64,000 bases of DNA from Thalassobacillus sp043497085 (GCA_043497085.1 JBIEKI010000001.1), one strand, 5' to 3'. Positions 24,891 through 33,647 are shown, counted from the stretch's first letter. The notes: a model not told the origin generated them from the letters alone. A program made the numbers and translations.

Positions 24891-25589
24891 TTGAAATGGA
24901 ACAATCAATTGGCAGGAAATTTGAAATGGACGGGTGATATTTCAAACAGAGAGCAAAAGGAGCAAGTGGCTATTCAAGTGGCAGAACATGTAAAGGATGG
25001 GCAGGTAATAGGAGTCGGCTCAGGATCTACCTCCTTTCTTGCTATTCAGGCAATAGCTAATAAAGTGAAAAGAGAAAATCTGACAGTAACTGCTATACCC
25101 ACCTCAGTTGAAGTAGCTTTAAGCTGTGCGCGAGCAGGTATTTCGACTACCACCTTAGCACAAGCAAGGCCGGATTGGGGCTTCGACGGCGCGGATGAAG
25201 TCGATTCGGAATTCAACCTTATCAAAGGTCGTGGAGGAGCAATGTTTGCAGAAAAGCTGGTGATGGCCAGCTCACCAAAAACGTATATCCTGGTAGATGA
25301 AAGCAAATTCGTCAACCGGCTGGGTCATAATTTTCCTGTGCCAGTGGAAATTGATCCACGCGCTATCCATCTTGTTGAAACGAGGCTGCAGGAAATGGAT
25401 GTTTCCGCAGTTGGCCTTAGGATGGCCAAACATAAAGATGGTCCGGTTATTACGGAAGCCGGTAATCTGATATTAGAGGTAAGGTTTAACCATATCGGAT
25501 TGACGACAGAACAAGACTTGAATGCAATCCCAGGGGTAATAGAGAATGGTATATTCTTCAATTATCCAGTGGAAGTTATATCTAATTAA
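24891..25589 (+). CDS. rpiA: Ribose-5-phosphate isomerase A
   Basis: This ~232-residue enzyme of the pentose phosphate pathway interconverts ribose 5-phosphate and ribulose 5-phosphate. The phosphate loop is GVGSGSTS. The catalytic acids are in WGFDGADEVD, and KGRGGAMFAEKL holds the Lys and the general base Glu. The C-terminal GVIENGIFF is typical. The N-terminus has some 20 extra residues before the usual start (KWNNQLAGNLKWTGDISN). TTG 24891 is chosen because AGAGG is eight bases upstream; GTG at 24882 or 24888 is possible. A terminator follows. Confidence 0.9.
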   Translation: MKWNNQLAGNLKWTGDISNREQKEQVAIQVAEHVKDGQVIGVGSGSTSFLAIQAIANKVKRENLTVTAIPTSVEVALSCARAGISTTTLAQARPDWGFDGADEVDSEFNLIKGRGGAMFAEKLVMASSPKTYILVDESKFVNRLGHNFPVPVEIDPRAIHLVETRLQEMDVSAVGLRMAKHKDGPVITEAGNLILEVRFNHIGLTTEQDLNAIPGVIENGIFFNYPVEVISN

Positions 25590-25595
25590 TCAGGC

Positions 25596-25623
25596 CCCAT
25601 CAGTGAAAGCTGGTGGGTTTTTT
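25596..25623 (+). terminator. Terminator of rpiA
   Basis: Stem CCCATCAG / CTGGTGGG (one G-T pair) with a six-base loop is followed by six T residues. Confidence 0.8.
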
Positions 25624-25763
25624 ACTTTAAAAAATTTAAGGGTTAAAGGATAAGAAAAACGTAGGACTTGGCGATATGCCAAGTCTTTCTAAGGGGGAAT
25701 TTTAAAAGAGACAGGGAGAACATGGTAAACTATAACTAATAATGATAAAGGAGTGTGAAAGTA

Positions 25764-26600
25764 TTGAAGTATGAAGATTCCAAAGCGAATGAAAAAGTAC
25801 ATACTGACTTCCGGGAACGCATGACCTATGGCGAGTATCTTGACCTTGATCAACTTCTAAACGCTCAAAATCGTTTGTCCGACCATCATGATGAAATGCT
25901 GTTTATCATTATCCATCAAGTAAGTGAACTTTGGATGAAATTGATTTTGCATGAATTACGCGCATCCATTGATGCAATCAGGGGGGGCGATTTACAGGGT
26001 GCTTTTAAAATGCTTGCCAGAGTTTCTAAAATCCAAACCCAAATAATCCATGCCTGGGACGTTTTATCAACGCTGACACCAGCAGAATATATTCAGTTCC
26101 GTGATCAGCTGGGACAGGCTTCCGGTTTCCAATCCTACCAATACCGCATGATTGAATTCGCTCTTGGTTACAAGACATCGCATGTCTTGAAAATTTATGA
26201 GAAAAATCCAGAGCTTCACGCTAAATTGACAAATGCTTATGAATCGCCAAGCATTTACGATGCTGCAATCGAAGCCCTTGCAAAGGCAGGACTCGATATT
26301 AACCCTGACCTTGTCAATCGTGATTTCACCGAAACGTATCACGGTGATTCTACTGTGGAAGCTGCCTGGACGACTGTATATGAAAATGTCGAAAAATATT
26401 GGGATCTCTATCAGCTTGCTGAAAAGCTGGTCGATATCGAAGATTGGCTTCAGCAATGGCGTTTCCGTCATATGAAAACAGTTGAACGAATCATTGGGCA
26501 TAAAACAGGAACCGGCGGATCCTCCGGTGTCGGTTATTTAAAAAAGGTTCTCGACCATCGTTTTTTTCCAGAATTATGGGACGTTCGAACGAATTTGTGA
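25764..26600 (+). CDS. kynA: Tryptophan 2,3-dioxygenase
   Basis: This ~278-residue heme dioxygenase opens the indole ring of tryptophan to N-formylkynurenine. Family motifs are MTYGEYLDLDQLL, the heme-side HHDEMLFIIIHQVSELWMKL, ASGFQSYQYRMIEF and the C-terminal HKTGTGGSSGVGYL. The axial His is expected in WRFRHMKTVERIIG. I choose TTG 25764 because AAAGGAG ends ten bases upstream; GTG 25755 is adjacent to it. No kynurenine formamidase or kynureninase gene is beside it, so it acts alone here. No terminator is obvious before the next gene. Confidence 0.92.
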   Translation: MKYEDSKANEKVHTDFRERMTYGEYLDLDQLLNAQNRLSDHHDEMLFIIIHQVSELWMKLILHELRASIDAIRGGDLQGAFKMLARVSKIQTQIIHAWDVLSTLTPAEYIQFRDQLGQASGFQSYQYRMIEFALGYKTSHVLKIYEKNPELHAKLTNAYESPSIYDAAIEALAKAGLDINPDLVNRDFTETYHGDSTVEAAWTTVYENVEKYWDLYQLAEKLVDIEDWLQQWRFRHMKTVERIIGHKTGTGGSSGVGYLKKVLDHRFFPELWDVRTNL

Positions 26601-26704
26601 TAGAAATAGCATTTTTTCGCTATAAACTAAAAAAAATGTCGATTAATATTACAAACATGTTACAATAAGGTTACTCACTTTAACCATAGAAGGGTAATCT
26701 AACT

Positions 26705-28144
26705 ATGATGCGAATGATAATATCAATAACAATTCTGTTGCTCATACTATTAACTGCTTGTTCATTCACAACAGCAAGTACTGATAAAAAGGCAAGCGAG
26801 CAATCAAAGGGTGACAATGAAACACAACTGAATTTTGAAATAGAGTCTATCATCGAGGAATATGAAGATTACCGGTTAGCGGTACACTATCCTCAGACCT
26901 CCAATGATCAACTGAACCAGATAATAGTGGATTATGTGAAGAAAAATATAGCAAAGTTCAAACAAGACAGCTACCAATTGAAGCAGGAGGAGAACAGCAA
27001 AGAGCCACATGAGTTTAACATTGACTTTGAGCTTCTTCATACTTCCGGGGGAATTGTCAGTATTGAATTCAAAGAAGTTGTTGATTTCGGGGGGGAGCAT
27101 CCTGTAATTGGTAATTCTGTCCTTAACTTTGATGTCTCTAAAGGAAAGCGTTTAAAAGTGGCACACTTGTTCAAAAAGGATAGCGATTATTTAGGTAAGC
27201 TATCGGAATATGTGATAAACCAGTTGCTTATCAACGAGCGTCTGGAGTCCGGTTTTGATGAAGATTGGGTTAAACGCTCTATCCTTCCTCAAGAAGAAAG
27301 CTTCCAAAAGTTTTCTTTCAACGAAGATGGCATGACATTTTATTACCAGCCGTCCAATGAGAAAAAGACAGCACCGGTTGTGAAGGTGACAGTGCCTCAA
27401 TATCAACTGAGTGACATTATGAAAGAAAGATATTCCCAGGCTTTGAAACACAATAACCCGGAGCAGGAGCCCCTTTCTAAAAACCTTAGCTCATCATTCA
27501 AGGATACCAAGCGAAGTACAAAGCAGCTAAGGAAAAGACAGAAAGATAAGCAAATTGCTTTGACATTTGATGACGGACCGCACCCGATAGTAACGAAACA
27601 GGTGCTGGAGGAATTAGAGACTTATGGCGGAAAAGCGACTTTTTTCGTGCTCGGAAACCGACTGGCTTATTATCCAGAACTGGTGAAGCAAATCGCTGCT
27701 TCCGGACATGAAATCGGGAACCACTCCTGGAACCACCGTGAATTGACCAGACTTGAACCGTCTGCTATAGAAGAACAATTACATCGTACGTCAGCTAAGC
27801 TGGAGGAATTGACTGGAAAACATCCTCGCATTGTAAAAGCTCCTTATGGGCATGTAAATAAAGAAGTTCAACAAGTTGCCGGGCTGCCGATCATTAATAG
27901 TCATAATATTGAAACTTGGCGTCTGTCAGAGCCGCAATCCATTATTAAAGAAGTGATGGCTAAAGCAGAAGATGGGGCAATCATATCACTGCAGGAAGCA
28001 TCACCGTATGTAGACAAAGTGATCGAACCTCTGCTCAGAAGGTTGGATGAGGAAGGTTACCAGTTTGTAACTGTAAGCGAGTTGAAGAAAGAGGAACAAA
28101 CAGATATGGCCGGTGCAGTGCCTGTGCTGGCATGGCTTCCATAG
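26705..28144 (+). CDS. PdaC-like polysaccharide deacetylase lipoprotein with degenerate catalytic motifs
   Basis: This 479-residue lipoprotein has a signal with lipobox LLTAC (Cys 19). Residues ~45-245 form a PdaC-type DUF4163/DUF3298 region (EHPVIGNSVLNFDVSKGKRL). Residues ~283-460 form the NodB deacetylase domain. TFDDGP (287-292) and the metal ligands H340 and H344 in HSWNHRE are intact. Later motifs deviate: KAPYG replaces the usual RPPYG, the W-x-x-D-x-x-D-W stretch reads NSHNIETWRL, and the catalytic His of the LxLH motif is Gln 430 (ISLQEAS). Reduced or altered activity on peptidoglycan is likely. ATG 26705 follows AAGGG. Confidence 0.8.
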   Translation: MMRMIISITILLLILLTACSFTTASTDKKASEQSKGDNETQLNFEIESIIEEYEDYRLAVHYPQTSNDQLNQIIVDYVKKNIAKFKQDSYQLKQEENSKEPHEFNIDFELLHTSGGIVSIEFKEVVDFGGEHPVIGNSVLNFDVSKGKRLKVAHLFKKDSDYLGKLSEYVINQLLINERLESGFDEDWVKRSILPQEESFQKFSFNEDGMTFYYQPSNEKKTAPVVKVTVPQYQLSDIMKERYSQALKHNNPEQEPLSKNLSSSFKDTKRSTKQLRKRQKDKQIALTFDDGPHPIVTKQVLEELETYGGKATFFVLGNRLAYYPELVKQIAASGHEIGNHSWNHRELTRLEPSAIEEQLHRTSAKLEELTGKHPRIVKAPYGHVNKEVQQVAGLPIINSHNIETWRLSEPQSIIKEVMAKAEDGAIISLQEASPYVDKVIEPLLRRLDEEGYQFVTVSELKKEEQTDMAGAVPVLAWLP

Positions 28145-28150
28145 AGGTGA

Positions 28151-28187
28151 AAAGCAGCAAGCTCCTGATTAGAGGAGCTTGCTGCTT
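28151..28187. terminator. Bidirectional terminator between deacetylase gene and hom
   Basis: Perfect arms AAAGCAGCAAGCTCCT / AGGAGCTTGCTGCTTT are separated by six bases between convergent genes. Confidence 0.9.
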
Positions 28188-28190
28188 TCT

Positions 28191-29198
28191 TTATACTGCT
28201 GCCTGGTTTTTGTATTGGTGTATGGAATGATTCTCAGGTTCGTGTTGGAATATGGCAACTAAATCTTCAACCATTGCACTGGCTGTTGGTAATTTGCCTG
28301 CCCCTGGTCCGATCAGGGTGATGGTACCTACTATATTACTCGAAATAGCAATGGCGTTATCCACTCCGTCAATGTTATAGAGAGGATGGGAAGAGGAGAG
28401 CAGTAAAGGTGAAACTTCAGCCTTTGGTTGATCTCCTTCTTTAGATATGACAGCAATGTGTTTATATTTCTCATTATTATCCTGTGCATCCTGAATATCC
28501 GTACTAGTAATGTCCTGGATCCCTGTTATTTCTACCTTATTCCAATCCGGCTGGTCATTGAATATCAGCTGGCTTAAAATCATCAGCTTGTTGAATGCAT
28601 CCGTCCCATCGATGTCATTCGTAGGATCTGATTCTGCATAACCTTTTTCTTTCGCTTCGGATAAGGCAGTTTCGAAATCAATGGAACGCTCGCTCATCGC
28701 TGTCAAAATATAATTGCTGGTACCATTTAAGATCGCTTCAATTTTTTCTACCCGGTTGACCTGCAATAGCTGCTCAATCGTACGAATTACAGGAGTTCCA
28801 CCAGCTGTTGTAGCTTCAAAACCTACTTTCGCATGGGTTTCCCGAGCTTTTTCAAGCAGGAATTTCGCATGCTTGGCGAACATCATTTTGTTTGCTGTGA
28901 TGACGTGGACACCTTTATCCAAAGCGTGTGTGAGGTAGGAAAGTGCCGGTTCCTCACCTACAATCGCTTCAAATACAACATCCAGTTCAGGAAGGGTAAT
29001 AATTTCTTCAAAGTTTGTAGTCACTACTATATTTTCCGGAAGGTCCCTGTGTTTAGAAGGATTCTGGACAAGGATAGCAACAATTTCTACTTCCTTCCCC
29101 AGGAGGGTCCGGAACCTTTCCTGGTGTTCATGAAGAACTTCGTGAATTCCTTGCCCGACCGTACCGTAACCAAGCAGTGCGGCTTTTATTTTCGTCAT
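28191..29198 (-). CDS. hom: Homoserine dehydrogenase, short form without ACT domain
   Basis: This ~335-residue enzyme reduces aspartate semialdehyde to homoserine. The nucleotide-binding fold is LLGYGTVGQG. The catalytic and substrate region is GFEATTAGGTPVIRTIEQ, ILNGTSNYILT, then KGYAESDPTNDIDGTDAFNK. It ends at about the point where B. subtilis Hom (433 residues) continues into a threonine-binding ACT domain, so feedback control by threonine is probably absent. ATG 29198 has GAAGGAGG six bases upstream; the frame opens eight codons earlier without a site. It lies 68 bases after metY in the SAM-riboswitch operon, which points to methionine synthesis. Confidence 0.9.
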   Translation of the reverse strand: MTKIKAALLGYGTVGQGIHEVLHEHQERFRTLLGKEVEIVAILVQNPSKHRDLPENIVVTTNFEEIITLPELDVVFEAIVGEEPALSYLTHALDKGVHVITANKMMFAKHAKFLLEKARETHAKVGFEATTAGGTPVIRTIEQLLQVNRVEKIEAILNGTSNYILTAMSERSIDFETALSEAKEKGYAESDPTNDIDGTDAFNKLMILSQLIFNDQPDWNKVEITGIQDITSTDIQDAQDNNEKYKHIAVISKEGDQPKAEVSPLLLSSSHPLYNIDGVDNAIAISSNIVGTITLIGPGAGKLPTASAMVEDLVAIFQHEPENHSIHQYKNQAAV

Positions 29199-29266
29199 GG
29201 TAATCCTCCTTCGCCCTTGCATCTGCCGGGTATTCTACCAACAGACTATTTCTATATCTCAGTTTC

Positions 29267-30979
29267 TTATAAAGTCAGCGCTGCATCCGAGTGATCCGTC
29301 GCTTGTCGAAGAGTAACTGCGCGTTCATAAAGGTTATCTCCTGCTACGGTTTCAAGATCCTTATCAAACGTGACAGCTTTATTCTCTTTCACCCAGACCA
29401 AAGTTGGAGAGAGGTTAGTGATTTCTTTTTTATTGTTATTGGTTTCAACTGCAGATTCGCTATAGACGATATCGACTTTGGTATCTAGCAGTTCATCTTT
29501 TTCAGAGATATCTTTGATGATAAAACCTAAACGTTCCAGCTTTTTAACTTCCTGTTTGCCACTGTCAGAGAGTTCTCCTGCCGTAGTGATGACACGACGT
29601 CTCAGGTCGCCATTTTCACGATCCAGAGAGGATCCAAGTACTGTTTGAACAGTGTCTTTTCCTTTGGCCGGCCCCGCCGGGTTTTCTTCTCCTGTAGCGA
29701 TGGCAATTGCCTGGTCCAGCTCAGCAAGTAAGTCCTCGGTGGATTCCAGTCCGATCGAAAGCCGGATCAATTCTTCTGTAACTCCTGTCTTTTCCAAGTC
29801 ATCGGCGCTCAGCTGTTGATGAGTAGTGGATGCGGGGTGGATGATCAATGATTTAGCATCCCCGACATTTGCTACGTGAGACCATAGATTAATATTATCA
29901 ATGATCTTACGGCCAGCTTCTCTGCCGCCTTTGATTCCAAATACGACAATCGACCCTGCTCCATGATGTAAATATTTTTTCGCCAAATGATGGGTAGGGT
30001 GGTTTTCAAGGCCAGGATAATTCACCCATTCCACTCCATCATGCTCGGTTAAGTGTTGGGCGACTTCTCGCGCGTTTTCCGTATGCTGTTTGATACGAAG
30101 GTGCAGAGTCTCCAGCCCTTGAAGCAATAGGAAAGCATTTTGCGGACTGAGGCAGGCTCCAATATCGCGCAGCAGTTGGACACGCAGCTTGATAGAGAAT
30201 GCTAATGGACCGACATCGTATGCATAGCGAAGCCCGTTGTAGCTCTCGTCGGGTTCTGTGAATCCAGGAAACTTGCCATTCGTCCAATCGAATCGTCCGC
30301 TATCGACGACTACGCCACCGATGGTTGTTCCATGACCGCCGATCCATTTGGTAGCTGAGTGCACGACAATGTCCGCTCCCCAGGTCAATGGTTTACAAAT
30401 ATATGGGGTGGCAAAGGTGTTATCAATGATAAGCGGGATGCCGTTTTCATGAGCAACATCGGCAACTTCTTCAATGTCCAATACATTCAAGCTCGGGTTA
30501 CCGATAATTTCAGAGAAAATCGCTTTTGTGTTAGGCGTAATAGCTTCTCTGAAATTTTCTGGATCCGTACTGTCTACAAAATTGACGGTGATGCCATAAC
30601 GAGGCAGTGTATGGGTGAATAGGTTATACGTACCGCCATACAAATTAGTGGAGGCGATGATTTCATCACCTGCAGAAGCGATGTTCAGAATCGCCAATGT
30701 GATTGCAGCCATTCCGGAAGAGGTGGCGACAGCGGCTGCTCCATCCTCAAGCAACGCGATCCGCTGTTCGAAAGCATCAACTGTCGGATTCATGATTCGA
30801 GAGTAAATATTCCCTGGTTCTGCTAAGCCGAACAAATTTTTGGCGTGCTCCGTATCACGGAAAACATAGGAAGTAGTTTGATAGATGGGCACCGCACGGG
30901 ATCCAGTGGAAGGATCAGCTTCCTGTCCTCCGTGCAGCAATAGGGTCTCAGGATTGTAGTGATGGGATGAAAAACTCAT
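29267..30979 (-). CDS. metY: O-acetylhomoserine sulfhydrylase with a ~140-residue C-terminal extension
   Basis: Residues 1-430 are a complete Cys/Met-metabolism PLP enzyme: HPE-like start YNPETLLLHGGQEADPSTG, SGMAAITLAIL, NTFATPYICKPL, cofactor Lys in HSATKWIGGHG, and SLIIHPASTTHQQL. They fit O-acetylhomoserine sulfhydrylase, which makes homocysteine from O-acetylhomoserine and sulfide. Residues 431-570 form an extra acidic domain, not recognised, with segments LRRRVITTAGELSDSG, KLERLGFIIKDI and SPTLVWVKENKAVTFDKDLE. AAGGAGG lies seven bases before ATG. It is first in the metY-hom operon under a SAM-I riboswitch. Confidence 0.87.
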   Translation of the reverse strand: MSFSSHHYNPETLLLHGGQEADPSTGSRAVPIYQTTSYVFRDTEHAKNLFGLAEPGNIYSRIMNPTVDAFEQRIALLEDGAAAVATSSGMAAITLAILNIASAGDEIIASTNLYGGTYNLFTHTLPRYGITVNFVDSTDPENFREAITPNTKAIFSEIIGNPSLNVLDIEEVADVAHENGIPLIIDNTFATPYICKPLTWGADIVVHSATKWIGGHGTTIGGVVVDSGRFDWTNGKFPGFTEPDESYNGLRYAYDVGPLAFSIKLRVQLLRDIGACLSPQNAFLLLQGLETLHLRIKQHTENAREVAQHLTEHDGVEWVNYPGLENHPTHHLAKKYLHHGAGSIVVFGIKGGREAGRKIIDNINLWSHVANVGDAKSLIIHPASTTHQQLSADDLEKTGVTEELIRLSIGLESTEDLLAELDQAIAIATGEENPAGPAKGKDTVQTVLGSSLDRENGDLRRRVITTAGELSDSGKQEVKKLERLGFIIKDISEKDELLDTKVDIVYSESAVETNNNKKEITNLSPTLVWVKENKAVTFDKDLETVAGDNLYERAVTLRQATDHSDAALTL

Positions 30980-31081
30980 GAAAATTCCTCCTTCAAATGA
31001 TTATGAAATAAGCAATCGTTTCGAAAGAGAGAGCATTCCGTTCAGAAAAGTGGGAGGAGTTGAAAGGAGGTAGAGGGAAAT

Positions 31082-31110
31082 AGAAAAGCCCTCTTCCTAA
31101 GAAGAGGGCG
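31082..31110 (-). terminator. Riboswitch expression-platform terminator
   Basis: Nine-pair stem GCCCTCTTC / GAAGAGGGC has a four-base loop followed on the minus strand by CTTTTCT. It stands directly after the SAM-I aptamer and before metY. Confidence 0.85.
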
Positions 31111-31124
31111 TATGTACGTTTCCT

Positions 31125-31234
31125 CCTCTTATCTTTCAGATCCACAGATCTGTAGGAATTAGCACCTTTTCAAGCAATGCTTGATGGTTGCCGGGCATCG
31201 TCGGGCCTAGTCCCTCCGCCGCTCTCGATAAGAG
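31125..31234 (-). promoter_or_regulatory. SAM-I riboswitch (S box) of the metY-hom operon
   Basis: Read on the minus strand, P1 pairs CTCTTATC (31227-31234) with GATAAGAG (31126-31133). The core contains GCGGAGGGACTAGGCCCGA, GATGCCCGGCAACC and GGTGCTAATTCC, the hallmark S-box segments, in order. SAM binding should stabilise P1 and allow the terminator at 31.1 kb to form, switching methionine synthesis off. Confidence 0.93.
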
Positions 31235-31271
31235 ATTCGATTGTTTAATCCAATATTTATGCTTGCTACGT

Positions 31272-31300
31272 ATTCTAGATGATAAATTTTTTAAAGTCAA
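31272..31300 (-). promoter_or_regulatory. Sigma-A promoter of the SAM riboswitch transcript
   Basis: On the minus strand TTGACT (31295-31300) and TAGAAT (31272-31277) are 17 bases apart. The -10 lies about 40 bases before the aptamer. Confidence 0.75.
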
Positions 31301-31350
31301 ACACTTTTTTATTCTCAGTGGTGAATTTTCTAGTTAAACTCTCTTTTGTT

Positions 31351-31872
31351 GAAAACTCAGTTTCGGAGAAACTGCTTCCGTTATGGTGGTGATCGTTTGG
31401 AGGTCCGGGAAATCACTCGCTTTACATGGGCATGTAGTGAGCTTTCTCAGGCTTCGCCTTCCGGGATCTCACCGATCATGTTGATCCCATAAGACTTTGA
31501 ATAAGCTTCTTGAAAAAACACCGCACGAAGGAAATGCGTAGCATTTTCGAGGAGTCTCACCGTTTTCCCAGACACCATAGGATTGTAAGAATCTCGAAAC
31601 TACTATCAAGAGTAGGTACTTTTGGTGCAGAAAGAACGATCAATACAGCAATGTAACGGAATTTTTCTTTAAATTAGGTAAGGATATTCAAAGGTGATTT
31701 CGATAATCTTATGTGGCAAGGGGCGTGGGGGAACGGGGAGACTCCTACGGGAAAAGAGTTCCAGGTGAGACCCCACAGAGCGTTAGCTCGAGGAGGCTCA
31801 ACGGACTCCCGTGGAAAGCGAGTCGTTCCCACACACACCTTTCTCTCAAACAATATCTCGAAATCAAGTCTT
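31351..31872 (+). repeat. Interspersed bipartite element copy B
   Basis: This is 522 bp from GAAAACTCAGTTTCGGAG to CTCGAAATCAAGTCTTC. The left module holds GGAGGTCCGGGAAATCACTC, GGCTTCGCCTTCCGGGATCT and AAATGCGTAGCATTTTCGAG. The right module starts GGGGAACGGGGAGACTCC and ends GAGTCGTTCCC, with the hairpin GAGC-GTTA-GCTC. Right-flank similarity to other copies extends to ~31895. It lies between the metY promoter and the DUF2188 gene, and no gene is apparent in the 31301-32022 stretch. A short open frame (MARGVGERGDSYGKR...) is judged spurious. Confidence 0.85.
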
Positions 31873-32022
31873 CGACTTTTCGGCCGTATAATTGAATTAA
31901 GACTGTTAAAAATCAACCACAACGTTTAAAGAGCCTATATTATCAGATAAAGCTGGTGATGTTTTATAGAAGAGCAAAATGGGAACATAGGTAGCAAGAA
32001 CGAAGGAAGAGGAGTGTATAAC

Positions 32023-32220
32023 ATGAAACAATATAGTGTAGAACCTAACAAAGACGTAACAGGCTGGTTTGTAAAAATTGAGGATACAGCTCCGACAGAT
32101 TTATACGATGAAAAATCGGTAGCCATTGAAAAAGCAGAACAGATGGCACAAGAAAATAAGCCAAGTAAATTATCCATCCAGGATGAAAATAAGGAAGTAA
32201 TCGAAGAGAGAACGTATTAA
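32023..32220 (+). CDS. DUF2188-family small protein
   Basis: This 65-residue protein MKQYSVEPNKDVTGWFVKIE... has the DUF2188 layout: a strand pair with GWxVK, then a helix of the form A-x-x-K-A-E-x-x-A (VAIEKAEQMAQENKPSKLSI) and a final strand. Function is unknown; such proteins are common, small and cytoplasmic. ATG 32023 lies eight bases after GAGGAG; an upstream in-frame GTG overlaps that site. A strong terminator follows. Confidence 0.8.
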   Translation: MKQYSVEPNKDVTGWFVKIEDTAPTDLYDEKSVAIEKAEQMAQENKPSKLSIQDENKEVIEERTY

Positions 32221-32228
32221 TACGACAA

Positions 32229-32258
32229 GCCCCCGCATTTAAATGTGCGGGGGTTTTT
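32229..32258 (+). terminator. Terminator of the DUF2188 gene
   Basis: Stem CCCCCGCA / TGCGGGGG (loop TTTAAATG region) is followed by five T residues. Confidence 0.85.
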
Positions 32259-32418
32259 AGTGCTTTAAGAAAGTATAACTTTATTAAGGAATTAACGTAT
32301 AAGAAAAAACTAAGGGTTTCCACATAAGTACCTGGCGACAAGCCAAGTTTTTCTAATGGCAAAAGTCCTCAAATTCACCTATCCTTAAATAAGATGAATG
32401 GTGAAAAGGCGGGATAGG

Positions 32419-33639
32419 ATGAACGAAGCTGACTATGATGTCATCATTGTAGGAGCAAGAGCAGCGGGAGCGAGCCTTGCGATATTATTAGGCAGACAGG
32501 GAAAAAAGGTGTTATTGATCGATAAAGCATCATTCCCTAGCGATACACTTTCTACTCACCACCTGTCACATCTTGACTATTTAAGACAATTAGGTGTATT
32601 GGAAGACGTGGAAAAGGGTGGACTGAGAAAAATAACAAGGATGCGGACCTACATAAAGGACAGTTTGGTTGAAGGACCGCGGACATCATATACGCTGGTT
32701 CCCAAACGGGATTTTCTCGATTATATCCTGACCAGACATGCGTTGGATAATTCGACAGTAGAGTTGAGGGAACAGACTCGGGCTGCCGGGCTTATTTGGA
32801 ACTCAGACCGTGTTTTTGGAGTGGAAGTTATCAATGAAAGTGGGAGCAAAGAAAATATTCATGCCCCTATTGTTGTAGGGGCAGATGGGATGCGGTCAAA
32901 AATAGCTGAATGGGTAGGCGCTGAAAAGTATAACGAACTTCCAGCCCTCAGACCGGTATTTTACGGATATTATCAAGGGTTAGAACCGCTGGAGGAGCCC
33001 GCCACAGAAATCTTTCTTCAGGACGGTAGAATCGGGTTTTTGTTTCCGATGGAGCATGGGAGAGATTGTCTTGGTTTGGAAATACACCCGGATGAATTCA
33101 AAGAGTTTGCCAGTCAGCCTCAGAAAATGTTTGAACATCACTATAAGCAATTTTATCGAATGGATAAAAGAATGAAGCAAGCTGCACTGCAGGGACGCAT
33201 AACTGGAAGTGCCGGGGTCGAAAACTTTTTCCGGACGCCTTACGGAAAGGGATGGGCACTAATAGGAGATGCAGGTCATAGTAAGGATCCGAGCACAGGT
33301 CTGGGCATCAACGACGCCTTCCTGCAGTCATTCTTGTTAGCGGATGCTATTGAACAATATAGTGGCGGAGCTGAGTGGGATGAAGTGATGAAGGAGTACC
33401 ACAAAAAGCGGGATCAGCAGTTGATGCCATCTTATGAATTGACCCTGGACTACATACAATCGCTCCGGTCCTGGTCACCGAAGGAAACAGCTTTTATGGA
33501 TACTATGGCTGCAAACCCGATTGTCTGGAACAAAATCACCCCGCATCTTCCTGAATTACTGGAACATCACTCTAAAGATACGCCGATTTTATGGCAAGCG
33601 ATTAAGCAGGAAGCGGAAAGCATGATGACTGATGAATAA
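32419..33639 (+). CDS. FAD-dependent oxidoreductase (PHBH / geranylgeranyl-reductase-like)
   Basis: This ~406-residue flavoprotein has an N-terminal FAD-binding Rossmann fold DVIIVGARAAGASLAILLGR ending in LLIDKA. It also has the mid motif VGADGMRSKIAEWVG and the second FAD motif ALIGDAGHSKDPSTGLGIND. This is the p-hydroxybenzoate-hydroxylase superfamily, which includes monooxygenases and polyprenyl reductases; the substrate cannot be named. ATG 32419 is preferred, with AAAAGG nine or so bases upstream, over ATG 32398, which has no site. Single gene with its own terminator. Confidence 0.82.
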   Translation: MNEADYDVIIVGARAAGASLAILLGRQGKKVLLIDKASFPSDTLSTHHLSHLDYLRQLGVLEDVEKGGLRKITRMRTYIKDSLVEGPRTSYTLVPKRDFLDYILTRHALDNSTVELREQTRAAGLIWNSDRVFGVEVINESGSKENIHAPIVVGADGMRSKIAEWVGAEKYNELPALRPVFYGYYQGLEPLEEPATEIFLQDGRIGFLFPMEHGRDCLGLEIHPDEFKEFASQPQKMFEHHYKQFYRMDKRMKQAALQGRITGSAGVENFFRTPYGKGWALIGDAGHSKDPSTGLGINDAFLQSFLLADAIEQYSGGAEWDEVMKEYHKKRDQQLMPSYELTLDYIQSLRSWSPKETAFMDTMAANPIVWNKITPHLPELLEHHSKDTPILWQAIKQEAESMMTDE

Positions 33640-33647
33640 TTTATACT

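Noticed and set aside
31711..31929. Open frame MARGVGERGDSYGKR... also seen at 50567-50806, with a relative in 55159-55374
   Set aside because: It lies inside the hairpin module of the repeat, has no ribosome-binding site, and its conservation follows from the DNA structure, not coding.
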